A DNA stretch of 64,000 nt from the NCBI RefSeq assembly GCF_024297145.1, contig NZ_JANCTC010000011.1, positions 62,001-126,000 of the forward strand, written 5' to 3'. Positions 1-10,345 of the stretch are shown here, piece after piece. Both the position numbers and the translations under genes were made by a program. Below the pieces are notes generated by a model that saw only the letters and a program-made list of their open reading frames with translations, had not been told where the DNA came from and did no database searches. Positions within the stretch are counted from its first letter, which is position 1. Each line of letters begins with the position of its first letter. The DNA comes from Mesorhizobium sp. LMG 17147. Its GTDB lineage: Bacteria > Pseudomonadota > Alphaproteobacteria > Rhizobiales > Rhizobiaceae.

Positions 1-1
1 G

Positions 2-946
2 GTGCCGCTCTACCACTGCTTCGGCATGTCGATGGGCACGATGGGCTGCGTCACCAAGGGCGCGACCATGGTTTTCCCGAGCGAGGGGTTCGATGCCGGC
101 GCTACGCTGAAGGCGGTGGCAACGGAACGCTGCACCGCGCTTTACGGGGTGCCGACAATGTTCGTCGGCCTGCTCGACCACCCGGAGTTCGCCTCCTTCG
201 ATCTCACCAGCCTGCGCACCGGCATCATGGCCGGCTCGCCATGCCCGATCGAGGTGATGAAGAAGGTGGTGTCGCTGATGCACATGGCTGAGGTGACTAT
301 TGCCTACGGCATGACCGAGACCAGCCCGGTGTCGTTCCAGAGCAGCGTCGACGACCCCTTGGAAAAGCGCGTCTCAACCGTCGGCCGCGTCCATCCGCAT
401 GTCGAGGTCAAGGCTATCGACGCCGAAGGCGCCACCGTCGCGGTCGGCGCGCCGGGCGAACTCTGCACGCGCGGCTATTCGGTGATGAAGGGCTATTGGG
501 ACGACGAGCAGAAGACCCGCGAGGCCATCGACGCAGAGGGCTGGATGCACACCGGCGACCTCGCCACCATCGACGCAGACGGCTATTGCAACATCGTCGG
601 CCGGGTCAAGGACATGGTCATCCGCGGCGGCGAGAACGTCTATCCGCGCGAGGTCGAGGAGTTCCTCTATCGCCACCCCAAGGTCAAGGAGGTGCAGGTG
701 TTCGGCATACCCGACCCGAAATATGGCGAGGAGCTGTGCGCCTGGATCGTGCTGAAGCCCGGCCAGATCACCACCGAGCAGGAGATCAAGGCCTTCTGCG
801 CCGGCCAGATCGCCCATTTCAAGATCCCGCGCTACATCCGCTTCCGCACCGAATTGCCGATGACGGTGACCGGCAAGCCGCAGAAATTCCTGATGCGCCA
901 GGCGATGATCGATGAACTGGGACTGGTGACGCAGAAGACGGCGTGA
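2..946 (+). CDS. AMP-dependent acyl-CoA synthetase (C-terminal part)
   Basis: Adenylate-forming enzyme that activates a fatty or other carboxylic acid to its acyl-AMP and then to the CoA thioester, in the cytoplasm. Only the C-terminal 314 residues or so are present, and the reading frame is open to the left edge, so the true start lies outside the window. Visible ANL-family motifs are YGMTETSP (A5), the HTGD and GRVKDMVIRGGENVYP hinge region (A7-A8), and the terminal TGKPQK whose lysine is the usual A10 catalytic residue. These place it in the FadD/medium-to-long-chain acyl-CoA ligase group. The substrate cannot be read from the sequence. Confidence 0.9.
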   Translation: MPLYHCFGMSMGTMGCVTKGATMVFPSEGFDAGATLKAVATERCTALYGVPTMFVGLLDHPEFASFDLTSLRTGIMAGSPCPIEVMKKVVSLMHMAEVTIAYGMTETSPVSFQSSVDDPLEKRVSTVGRVHPHVEVKAIDAEGATVAVGAPGELCTRGYSVMKGYWDDEQKTREAIDAEGWMHTGDLATIDADGYCNIVGRVKDMVIRGGENVYPREVEEFLYRHPKVKEVQVFGIPDPKYGEELCAWIVLKPGQITTEQEIKAFCAGQIAHFKIPRYIRFRTELPMTVTGKPQKFLMRQAMIDELGLVTQKTA

Positions 947-1007
947 GAAGGCTTGCGTCTACGCGTGACGGAGGCGTTGTTTGGGCAACATATTGAGGGG
1001 GTGTTCC

Positions 1008-1229
1008 ATGCGGATTGGGTTAGGCGTGCTTTTCCTGGCAACGCAGCTGGCAGCGACCGCGGCGCTGGCGCAGACGGCGGCCGAGCGTGAGGCCTGCCAG
1101 GCAGATTACCAGAGATTGTGCAAGGGCGTGCTGCCGGGCGGTGGCCGCGTCGTCAAATGCCTGGCCGGTCACATGAGCGAGCTGACGCCCGAATGCAGGA
1201 AGGTCGTCAAGGCCAACACGCCCGGCTAG
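1008..1229 (+). CDS. Small exported cysteine-rich repeat protein
   Basis: A 73-residue protein with a clear signal peptide (MRIGLGVLFLATQLAATAALAQ) and a mature part with four cysteines spaced as in the Cys-rich GLG1-type repeat: CQADYQRLCKG followed by VVKCLAG and PECRKVV. Proteins of this sort are common in rhizobia as small periplasmic proteins of unknown role. The ATG at 1008 was chosen because a GAGGGGG Shine-Dalgarno lies just upstream and the signal peptide begins there; an earlier in-frame start at 981 lacks both. It stands alone between the acyl-CoA synthetase and a repeat-containing gap. Confidence 0.7.
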   Translation: MRIGLGVLFLATQLAATAALAQTAAEREACQADYQRLCKGVLPGGGRVVKCLAGHMSELTPECRKVVKANTPG

Positions 1230-1313
1230 CGTGTGAGCTTGCCTGCGGATGACATGATGTTTCGGACCAGGGGACAGGCGAGGTGTGCGGGGGCAGGAGG
1301 ATTCTTGCGAAGA

Positions 1314-1518
1314 GGACCCCCACCCCTGACCCTCCCCACAAGGGGGAGGGGGACTTTCGGTGGCGCCGACCTTTGCAAAATTGCCTGCGTTTCGTCGCCA
1401 AAAGGAAAGCAAGGGCGCGCGGCAGCATTCCCGCCCCCTTGTGGGGAGAGGTTAGGGTGGGGGTCCATTTTCGCAAGACTCCAAATGCGATTGCCTTTCC
1501 CCCTTGAAGGGGTGGGGT
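1314..1518. repeat. Intergenic palindromic repeat cluster
   Basis: Two inverted arms of about 34 bp, at 1316-1352 and 1433-1466, share the core CCCCTTGTGGGGAG in opposite orientation, each flanked by CCCCCACCCC or GGGGTGGGGG tracts. A third, shorter copy with the core CCCCCTTGAAGGGG sits at 1497-1518. Transcripts across the block could form large hairpins. The arrangement resembles the dispersed palindromic intergenic elements of rhizobial chromosomes. It occupies most of the gap between 1230 and 1630, and no gene is seen there. Confidence 0.7.
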
Positions 1519-1630
1519 ACGCTGCGATTGAGCTCGTCATGACCTGTCATATGCGATTCCTCTGGATGGTCGCGGTGCGCAACAGTGGTTGCAAATCGCC
1601 CTTCCACGGGATTCGCGGGAAGGCAAAACG

Positions 1631-2740
1631 GTGACAATGAGTGGTTTCGCAAGATCGGCGATTTCCTACGGCATGCCGTTGGCCGCGCTGGCGATGGCTG
1701 TCGCGGTCAGGGTCAGCGGGGTGTCGGTGGACGAAGGGTCGCTGGGCACCAGGATATTTATCGGCGCGCTGTCGAGCGCGATCATGTTCATCACCATTTT
1801 CGTGGTGCTCGACCACGCCGAGGCGGTGGCCCGGCGGGTAGGCGAGCCGTACGGCACGTTGGTGCTGACCATCGCCGTGACGGCAATCGAAGTGTCGATC
1901 ATCGTTTCCATCATGCTGCACGGCGCGAACAACCCGACGCTTGCACGCGAATCCGTGTTCTCGACGGTGATGATCACCTCCACCGGTGTTGTCGGCATGT
2001 GCCTGACGTTTGGCGGCTGGCGCCATCGCAAGCAGGCAATCGTGCGCCAAGGCACCAGCGCCTATCTAGCGGTTCTGGTCGCGCTCAGCGTCATGACGCT
2101 CATTCTGCCGACCTACACGCGAACCACCGATCCCGGCACGTTCTCGGCGGCTCAGCTTGGCTTCGTCAGCGTGCTTTCGGTGCTGCTGTATGCCGGTTTT
2201 CTGTTCGCGCAGACTGTCCGCCACCGCGACGATTTCATCGACGCACAAGCGCACGGCGCCGCAGTGCGAACCGAGGCCCACGAAAGCATCGCCGCCGGCG
2301 CTATTCTCCTGCTGATCGGGCTGATCGGCATTGTCATGCTGGCCGAACAAGTCGCGGCAAGCGTCGAAGATGCGCTCATTGCCTATGAGGTGCCGCAGGC
2401 CGATGCCATTATCGGCGCGATGATCGCCGGGCTGGTGTTGATGCCGGAGGCGATTTCGGCGGTCCGTGCCGCACTCAACAACGAGCTGCAGCGCGGCCTG
2501 AACGTCGCCATGGGTTCGGCCTGCGCGACGATCGGCCTGACAATACCGGGCATAGCCGCCGCCAGCCTGCTCACCGGAAGATGGCTGACCCTGGGGCTGC
2601 CGGCGACCGACACGGTGCTTTTGGTCCTGGCGCTTTTCATCTGCAATGTGAGCTTTAGCACGGAGAGAACGACGTTCCTGACCGGGCTGGTGCATCTGGT
2701 GGTGTTTTTTACCTGGGTGTTTTTGATATTTGTGCCGTGA
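1631..2740 (+). CDS. ChaA-like Ca2+(Na+)/H+ antiporter
   Basis: Inner-membrane cation/proton antiporter of the Ca2+:cation antiporter superfamily, predicted to expel Ca2+ or Na+ in exchange for protons. About 370 residues in some ten or eleven hydrophobic segments. The signature stretches are GEPYGTLVLTIAVTAIEVS near residue 70 and DAIIGAMIAGLVLMPEAIS in the second half; these are the two alpha repeats with conserved acidic residues (TAIEVS and LMPEAIS). The start is uncertain. GTG at 1631 has a GGGAAGG sequence seven bases upstream, while ATG at 1637 gives MSGFARS but with a longer spacing. It stands as a single gene. Confidence 0.85.
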   Translation: MTMSGFARSAISYGMPLAALAMAVAVRVSGVSVDEGSLGTRIFIGALSSAIMFITIFVVLDHAEAVARRVGEPYGTLVLTIAVTAIEVSIIVSIMLHGANNPTLARESVFSTVMITSTGVVGMCLTFGGWRHRKQAIVRQGTSAYLAVLVALSVMTLILPTYTRTTDPGTFSAAQLGFVSVLSVLLYAGFLFAQTVRHRDDFIDAQAHGAAVRTEAHESIAAGAILLLIGLIGIVMLAEQVAASVEDALIAYEVPQADAIIGAMIAGLVLMPEAISAVRAALNNELQRGLNVAMGSACATIGLTIPGIAAASLLTGRWLTLGLPATDTVLLVLALFICNVSFSTERTTFLTGLVHLVVFFTWVFLIFVP

Positions 2741-2836
2741 AGGGTGGGAGGCGCAGATGGGCTAGAACGCCGCCTTGTAGATGGCGAAGCGGATCGTACC
2801 GCTGTCGGCGTGCAGCGCTGTCAATCAGGCTTGGTG

Positions 2837-3541
2837 CTATATTATTGCAGTGACCCTGCCCGACGCATCGAGGCGACAACTGACTTGCGCCTGCCGGACT
2901 TCGATGCCGCCTTCTCTTGCGTAGTCTATTCGCACCTCGATCGGCGCCGTGAGTGCGCCCCGACGTTGATGCAAGGCGCCTGCGCTTGCCGCGTGGACAC
3001 GGACGGCGCCAAGCGGCGTCGCAGCGGCCGTGATCGCCGCGCGGCAGGCTCGCACGACCGCAATCGGCGTACCGGGTTTCGGTGTCAGTGGCCCCAGAGA
3101 TCCAAACGGATACCCCTTGGTGAAGTCACCCTCACCGGCTTTGGAAGGCCTGAGGACGGGTGGCAGCACGATGGATTGCCTGACGGTCTTGGCAGAGGCA
3201 GGGGCCGTGGCTGCAATCGAACTGTCGGGTGCGGTAGCCGCCTCGTTTTCGGCGGACGGATCGTCGCCCACACTGGCACTTGTGCTTGTGTCACCAACGT
3301 TGCTGCTGGCACCAACGCCTGCGTCGACTGACCCGTCATCTGCACCGACCGAAGCTCCAACATTTGCTCCGCCGACGCCGTCAACGCTCGTGCCCGCCCC
3401 GACAGATACGCCTTGCGAACCGGCGCTCACTCCAGCACCGACTCCGACACCGCCGGCGCTACCGCCCACGCCTGCTTCAAGTGCCGAGGCAGGCCCAATT
3501 GTAGTCCCGATCGCCAATGCGGCTGCGACATACTTGTTCAT
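2837..3541 (-). CDS. Exported glycine/valine-repeat protein of unknown function
   Basis: A 234-residue protein starting MNKYVAAALAIGTTIGPASA, a signal peptide, followed by about 75 residues of low-complexity Gly/Val/Ala/Ser repeats (GVGVGAGVSAG, GANVGASVGA and similar) and a more ordinary C-terminal half with one paired set of cysteines (RACRAA and QVSCRL). The start at 3541 has a good AGGGGAGA Shine-Dalgarno; an upstream in-frame ATG at 3580 would remove the signal peptide from the terminus. It lies 28 bp downstream of the coiled-coil gene on the same strand, so the two may be co-transcribed. No function is recognised. Confidence 0.6.
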   Translation of the reverse strand: MNKYVAAALAIGTTIGPASALEAGVGGSAGGVGVGAGVSAGSQGVSVGAGTSVDGVGGANVGASVGADDGSVDAGVGASSNVGDTSTSASVGDDPSAENEAATAPDSSIAATAPASAKTVRQSIVLPPVLRPSKAGEGDFTKGYPFGSLGPLTPKPGTPIAVVRACRAAITAAATPLGAVRVHAASAGALHQRRGALTAPIEVRIDYAREGGIEVRQAQVSCRLDASGRVTAII

Positions 3542-3569
3542 AGTCGTCTCCCCTGCGGCCTTTCGCTCA

Positions 3570-4706
3570 CTAGTCTTCACTCGCGCGGCTCGAGCTTTTT
3601 GATGGCCGTGTTGGAAGCAATGCTGCGGGAAGAGGTATGGTTGCCAGCAGAGCAGTTTGCGGCGACTTTTGGACCTTCACTCGCTGTTTTTCCGGCAAGC
3701 CCGGTTTACGGGCTGGTTTGGCGCCCGAACGCGATAACCTACTTGCAAGTGCACTCGCGGGGGTACGTGTTTTCGGCGCGCGCTCCACAGCCGCAGTCCG
3801 ACGCTTACCCTTGACGGTATCAATTGCCTCACGCGCCGCACTGAGCCTGCGGGCTAGGCCGATAGCCCTTTCACGCTCTTGGTCGAGCGCCGCACTCAAT
3901 GCTACCGAATTCTGCTTTAAAGCATCGCGTTCCTGGCGAACAATATCGAGGTCACGTACAGCTGAATCTGCTCGTTCGCGTCCCAGTTCGAGTCTTTCTC
4001 GAACCTGCTTTAGAGCGGCCTCGGCCACCTGTCGGTCCCTCATGGCGTTGGCCTGCTCGACGGCTGCCAGATTTGCGCCTGTCTTTAGCGCATCGATAGT
4101 TTGGCGAGCCGTGGCAAGTTCTTGTTCCAAGAGCTCAACCTTGTGCCGCTCGTCATCAAGCGCTCGCTTCGCAGCAAGCTGGGAGGCTTCCATAGAGGGG
4201 TGCGCGCCAAGCGCGGCGGCCTGCTCGCTGTTCCAGAGACTGGCTTCAGCCCTGTAGCTTTCGATAACGCGCTGCGCCGTCTCCAGATCGAGCGCGAGCG
4301 CTTCGTCTGTTCGCTGCTGCTCTTTTAGGGCTTGTGCTTGCTGAGCCACCGTGTCTGCCAGCACGTGTGCCTGGGCGCTTAGCTCACGTATGCTGCGCTG
4401 CATGACGTCTAGCTCCGCTCGTGCTGCGGCCAATTCGCGGCGTAAAGCCACTTCATGCTCGCCCAGGCGCGTTTGCGCACCCTCCTTGAGTGCCTGTGTT
4501 CCGCTGAGCACCAGCTCTCTAGATAGACAGGATCCGAGCGCGCTCGGTTGTGGCTTGCCCGGTTCTTTGTCGACCTTGGTATGTTCGGAAACCACGACCG
4601 ACGAGCTGTCGTTAGCCATGGCAACCGCTGGCGCTTCGGGCGCCAACTGACCATTTGCCGGAGATGCCAACAGCAGAACGAGGCATAACGGAATGAGGGA
4701 CGGCAC
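3570..4706 (-). CDS. Exported long coiled-coil protein of unknown function
   Basis: About 378 residues. I place the start at a GTG (4706) because it has a near-perfect AGGAGG Shine-Dalgarno nine bases upstream and gives a signal peptide (VPSLIPLCLVLLLASPANG). A longer ORF from 4820 would bury that signal. The mature protein has a Ser/Pro-rich linker, then about 230 residues of heptad-rich alpha helix (repeated Glu/Gln/Arg/Ala/Leu, e.g. ELVLSGTQALKEGAQ and ELATARQTIDALK), then a basic Ser/Lys/Pro-rich tail. It looks like a periplasmic or envelope structural protein. The family is not recognised. Confidence 0.6.
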   Translation of the reverse strand: MPSLIPLCLVLLLASPANGQLAPEAPAVAMANDSSSVVVSEHTKVDKEPGKPQPSALGSCLSRELVLSGTQALKEGAQTRLGEHEVALRRELAAARAELDVMQRSIRELSAQAHVLADTVAQQAQALKEQQRTDEALALDLETAQRVIESYRAEASLWNSEQAAALGAHPSMEASQLAAKRALDDERHKVELLEQELATARQTIDALKTGANLAAVEQANAMRDRQVAEAALKQVRERLELGRERADSAVRDLDIVRQERDALKQNSVALSAALDQERERAIGLARRLSAAREAIDTVKGKRRTAAVERAPKTRTPASALASRLSRSGAKPARKPGLPEKQRVKVQKSPQTALLATIPLPAALLPTRPSKSSSRASED

Positions 4707-5126
4707 GCCGTTACACCTCCTGCCGCTTATCTCGTGAGGTAAAATCAAGGGCCATCGTTTAATAAAGGGGAAGTCACAGCGGAGACATTTTGACCTGGTA
4801 GTCTGCACATGATTCATCACTGAACCTCAACGATCGCAGCCCTCACCGCTATTGTATTCTCCACTTACTGCACGCCGCGGCGCCGTGGATGCCGCACCAA
4901 AAAGATCAATGCTAGTGAATCACCCTCGGCAACGCCAAAGCACGGAATTGCGCGCAAAGGCTGTTTCCTATTTCCTTAGTTGTCATCATTCGAACAAACG
5001 GAACTTTCGGCTTTCGGGATGACCATCTTCTCTACCCAACGGCTGTGATGCGGCGCAAAGCAGCCATTCGGGCTGCGAAGGTCGACTTCGGGTCAACACC
5101 AAACCTTTCGCTGGATGGTACGGCGC
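4707..5126. other. Gene-free stretch upstream of the coiled-coil gene
   Basis: No convincing gene. The part next to 4706 must hold the promoter and leader of the coiled-coil gene. Base composition is less GC-rich than around it, for example around 4840-4985. ORFs that cross it on the minus strand are shadows with no recognisable protein. Confidence 0.4.
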
Positions 5127-5204
5127 GCCCGCCAGCACCGCCGCCTCCAACCCGCGGATGATCTTCGCCGGCTTGATACATTCGTCGTGCGGGACCTTGT
5201 CGCG
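5127..5204 (-). pseudogene. Remnant copy of the oxyR 3' end
   Basis: On the minus strand these 26 codons read RDKVPHDECIKPAKIIRG and then LEAAVLAG. The C-terminus of the intact OxyR at 5987-6895 reads RNKVRHDECVEVAKVIRG and then LDAAVLAA. The match stops abruptly at both ends and no other OxyR sequence is nearby. It is therefore a diverged fragment of a LysR-type gene, on the same strand as oxyR and on the other side of the cupin gene. It is probably the scar of an old tandem duplication. Confidence 0.65.
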
Positions 5205-5319
5205 ACACGACGCTTGCAATGACCGCCGCACCGTTCGCAGCTCTCCGCCCCCGGCGGGAACCGACCGCCATCCAACCGGTTAATCGGCATGAAGCTTCCA
5301 CCAACCCCAAGGGCGCACC

Positions 5320-5922
5320 ATGAGCATTCTGCAAACCACGAAGAAAGCCGTCGAGCAGGTCACCGGTATCGCCAGACCGGACAGGCGAGAGGTTGCCGAC
5401 CTCCTGAGGCCGCGCAAACCGAACGCGTTTCGGTTCAGCGATGATGGCCTGGTGCCCAACCATCCGTTCTGGCCGCTTGTCGTCTATCGCGGCGCTGTGA
5501 AGTTGCCCGAAGACTTCGATCCGGCGGCCGTCATGGAGGCGCTTTTCGAAGCAAATGGCTGGGGCGATAGCTGGCGCAATGGCATCTACGGCTACGTCCA
5601 CTACCATTCGCGCATCCACGAGGTGCTGGGCGTTGCGCGCGGCACGGCCAAAGTCCGGTTTGGCGGCAGCAAGGGACGAACGCTGTCGCTGAAGGCCGGC
5701 GACGTCGCGGTGCTTCCGGCCGGCACCGGGCACCAGCGTCTTTCCGCATCCGACGATTTTCTGGTCGTCGGCGCCTATCCTCCATCCGGCACCTATGACC
5801 TGTGTACGACCGCTGCCGATCATGACAGGGCGGTCGTCACGATCCCCAGGGTCGGCCGGCCGCGCAAGGACCCTGTCCACGGAAGCAAAGGCCCGTTGCT
5901 CGCAGCCTGGCAAAAGGATTGA
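5320..5922 (+). CDS. Cupin-fold protein (YjlB-like)
   Basis: A 200-residue cytoplasmic single-domain cupin. The metal-site motifs are visible: the YHYHSRIHEVLGVARG region near residue 90 supplies the His and Glu ligands of cupin motif 1, and GDVAVLPAGTGHQ near residue 130 supplies the motif 2 His. The flanking parts (HPFWPLVVYRGAV and the Trp-rich GWGDSWRNG stretch) fit the YjlB-type family, whose substrate is not known to me. ATG at 5320 is preceded by AAGGGCGCACC, a modest ribosome site. It sits between the oxyR fragment and oxyR itself, convergent with oxyR. Confidence 0.75.
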   Translation: MSILQTTKKAVEQVTGIARPDRREVADLLRPRKPNAFRFSDDGLVPNHPFWPLVVYRGAVKLPEDFDPAAVMEALFEANGWGDSWRNGIYGYVHYHSRIHEVLGVARGTAKVRFGGSKGRTLSLKAGDVAVLPAGTGHQRLSASDDFLVVGAYPPSGTYDLCTTAADHDRAVVTIPRVGRPRKDPVHGSKGPLLAAWQKD

Positions 5923-5986
5923 AGTCGTTTCACCCGAAGGGGCTGCGGGTTGGCTTCGGGGCTAACCGGACCCAACATGCGCCGCT

Positions 5987-6895
5987 CTACGCCGCCAGCA
6001 CCGCCGCATCCAGCCCGCGGATGACCTTGGCCACTTCGACGCATTCGTCGTGGCGCACCTTGTTGCGCCGCCAAGCGAGGCAGATCGTGCGCTGCGGCAT
6101 CGGCTCCTGGAACGGCACGATCTTCAGGTCGCGCATGGCGCTCGCCGGCCCTGCCGCCATTTCCGGGATGAGCGTGACGCCGAGCCCGTGCGCCACCATC
6201 TGTAAGAGCGTCGTCAGGCTGGTCGCGCCGTAGCTTGCCATCGCCACCGGCCGCACGCTGCCGCAGACGGCGAGCGCCTGTTCGCGCAGGCAATGGCCTT
6301 CCTCCAGCAGCATCAGCCTTTCCAGCGCGGGGCTTTCCGGCGGCACCGGCGGTGAGGCGAAGGCGGGGTCGCCGGCCGGCACGGCAAGGAAGAACCGGTC
6401 CGAGAAAAGTTCTTCGGTGACCAGGCCCGGGTAATCGAGGGGCAGTGCCGCGACGAAGGCGTCGAGCTTTCCCGAGCTGGTGTCGTCGACCAGCGACGCG
6501 GTAACCGCCTCGCGCAGTTCCAGCTGTAAGGCCGGGAAATGCCGTTTCAGCTCCGGCAGCACATGCGGCAGCAGATAGGGCGCCACCGTCGGGATGATGC
6601 CGAGCCGGAAGCGGCCTTCCAGCGCCGGGCGGCCGCGCCGGGCCGTCGCCTCGACGTCGCGGACGTCGGCAAGAATGCGCTCGATGCGCGGCAGCAAGCC
6701 CTGCGCCTCGTCGGTCATCCGTACCGCCTTGCCGCCGCGCTCGAACAGACGGCAATTCAGCCTCAGCTCCATCTCGGCGATCTGCGAAGACAGCGCCGGC
6801 TGGCTGACGCCGGCGAGCTTGGCGGCGCGGCCGAAATGCAGCGTCTGCGCCAGCGCCTCGAAATAATGCATCTGCCGGACGGTCAAACCGATCAT
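5987..6895 (-). CDS. oxyR: OxyR, LysR-type peroxide sensor
   Basis: Transcriptional regulator that senses hydrogen peroxide through a reversible disulfide and controls katG and other defence genes. The 302 residues hold an N-terminal winged helix-turn-helix (residues 1-60, with GRAAKLAGVSQPALSSQIAEME) and a substrate-binding-like domain. The two redox cysteines are present in the canonical setting GHCLREQALAVCG (Cys202 and Cys211), which separates OxyR from other LysR regulators. It is divergently transcribed from katG, sharing a 148-bp promoter region, the classic arrangement in alphaproteobacteria. The start ATG gives MIGLTVRQMHYF, the usual family N-terminus. Confidence 0.93.
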   Translation of the reverse strand: MIGLTVRQMHYFEALAQTLHFGRAAKLAGVSQPALSSQIAEMELRLNCRLFERGGKAVRMTDEAQGLLPRIERILADVRDVEATARRGRPALEGRFRLGIIPTVAPYLLPHVLPELKRHFPALQLELREAVTASLVDDTSSGKLDAFVAALPLDYPGLVTEELFSDRFFLAVPAGDPAFASPPVPPESPALERLMLLEEGHCLREQALAVCGSVRPVAMASYGATSLTTLLQMVAHGLGVTLIPEMAAGPASAMRDLKIVPFQEPMPQRTICLAWRRNKVRHDECVEVAKVIRGLDAAVLAA

Positions 6896-7043
6896 AAGAA
6901 AAACCTATCAGAATAAACAGCAAAGGCAATTTGTCTTTATCGGCCGGGCAGGCTAGTCTGGAACCATTCCAGGATGGCGCGGCTCGCTGGCCCTGCCCGG
7001 AAAATCAACAAAATCCCGGAAAATCAACAAATCGGAGGCAAAG
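6896..7043. promoter_or_regulatory. oxyR-katG divergent promoter region
   Basis: 148 bp between two divergent starts. The half nearest oxyR (6900-6945) is AT-rich, with ATAG/CTAT-like elements and an imperfect palindrome AAAGGCAATTTGTCTTT around 6924-6940, the expected type of OxyR operator. The katG start has a clear GGAGG at 7033-7037. Exact promoter elements cannot be fixed by eye. Confidence 0.5.
6996..7031 (+). repeat. Tandem 17-bp duplication in the katG leader
   Basis: CCCGGAAAATCAACAAA occurs twice in direct orientation, at 6996-7012 and 7015-7031, separated by two bases, immediately before the katG Shine-Dalgarno. A perfect repeat this close to a start codon suggests a recent slippage duplication in the 5' untranslated leader. 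Confidence 0.85.
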
Positions 7044-9242
<2,199 letters not shown>

Positions 9243-9271
9243 TCCGGGCATACGAATTTCTCGACGCAACA

Positions 9272-9304
9272 AAAAAAGGCGCGGCCTCGACCCGCGCCTT
9301 TTTT
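9272..9304. terminator. Bidirectional intrinsic terminator
   Basis: A perfect 13-bp stem, AAAAAAGGCGCGG paired with CCGCGCCTTTTTT, around a 7-base loop. The A-run and T-run make it work in both directions, so it can end katG from the left and the aquaporin gene from the right, which converge here. Confidence 0.9.
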
Positions 9305-9322
9305 CGTTGGGCTTCCGAAAAG

Positions 9323-10000
9323 TCAGTCCTTCTCGAAGATGCCGGCCTTGGCAACCACGCCGGCAATGGCGCCGCCGATCAGCGGCGCGACGATGAACAG
9401 CCACAGCTGGCCGATCGCCGCAGTTCCCGAAAACAGCGCCGGTCCGATCGAACGGGCCGGGTTGAGCGATGTGCCGGTCACCGGGATGATGGCGAAGTGC
9501 AGGCCGGCCAGCGTCAGGCCGATTACGAGGCCGGCGAACGCCGTGGTGTGCTTGGCGTTGGTGACGCCGAGGATCACCGTGACAAAGGTGAAAGTGCCGA
9601 TCAGCTCCCACAGCAAGGCCGAGCTGACGCCCCATTTCGTCACATCCCAGCCATTGGCGCCGAAGCCGCCGGTGTGGCCGCCCACCTGTCCGGAGACGAT
9701 GATCCACAGTGCCAGCGACGCGATGATGGCGCCGATGACCTGCGCGATCCAATAGGGAATGACATCCCTGGCGGGCATCCGCCCGGCGAGGAATACACCG
9801 AGCGTCACCGCCGGATTGAGGTGCGCGCCCGAAATCGGGCCGATCGCATAGGCCGCCGCGATCAGGCCGATGCCGAACGCCAGACCGATACCTTCCTGGC
9901 CAAGCGGCAGCGCGCCGCCGAAGCCGCCCGTCACCACCGAAGCCGTGCCGATGAACACCAATAGAAACGTGCCTAGAACTTCCGCCAGATAAGTCTTCAT
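9323..10000 (-). CDS. aqpZ: Aquaporin Z-type water channel
   Basis: Inner-membrane water channel of the MIP family with six transmembrane helices. Both half-helix NPA boxes are present, HLNPAVTLG near residue 63 and SLNPARSIGP near residue 185. The latter is the AqpZ form with Arg after NPA, as expected of a water-selective pore; TGTSLNPARS also fits the AqpZ selectivity filter. ATG at 10000 (MKTYLAEVLGTF) was chosen over 10060 because it has an AGGAGAGGG ribosome site and is the family N-terminus. Convergent with katG; monocistronic. Confidence 0.92.
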   Translation of the reverse strand: MKTYLAEVLGTFLLVFIGTASVVTGGFGGALPLGQEGIGLAFGIGLIAAAYAIGPISGAHLNPAVTLGVFLAGRMPARDVIPYWIAQVIGAIIASLALWIIVSGQVGGHTGGFGANGWDVTKWGVSSALLWELIGTFTFVTVILGVTNAKHTTAFAGLVIGLTLAGLHFAIIPVTGTSLNPARSIGPALFSGTAAIGQLWLFIVAPLIGGAIAGVVAKAGIFEKD

Positions 10001-10345
10001 TGCCCTCTCCTCGTATCGACCCGCGGCTCCGCCTTTTCTGCGACGCGAATCACCGCGCAAAGAGTATTCGCAACCGGAAAACTTGGAAAGCAGAGCAGTT
10101 TCGCAAGCCGCTATGCTTGTGAGCGCCAGACATGCACATTAGAGACTTGTAATATATTGATCGAATTGTTTGGTTACGCATGCCGGCGCCCGCTTGGTGG
10201 CGGCGGCTCGCGATGCACCAACCCACACTCGTCACCCCTTGCATGGATTGTCTCGCCGTCGGGGAAACAGAACTGTTTCAATCAGGACACGAAAAGCTCT
10301 AAGAGCAGGGCCGGATTTTGTTTTGCTGAGTAATGGAAGACGACG
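10001..10345. other. Intergenic stretch, divergent promoters
   Basis: No gene seen in 345 bp between the divergent aqpZ and RNA methyltransferase genes. A patch around 10135-10180 is AT-rich (GTAATATATTGATCGAATTG) compared with the flanks and is the likeliest place for promoter elements. Confidence 0.4.

Noticed and set aside
3030..3602. 190-aa plus-strand ORF with Pro/Thr/Ala repeats
   Set aside because: It is the antisense of the Gly/Val-repeat gene; the repeats are the mirror of that gene's codon pattern and the ORF has no start signal.
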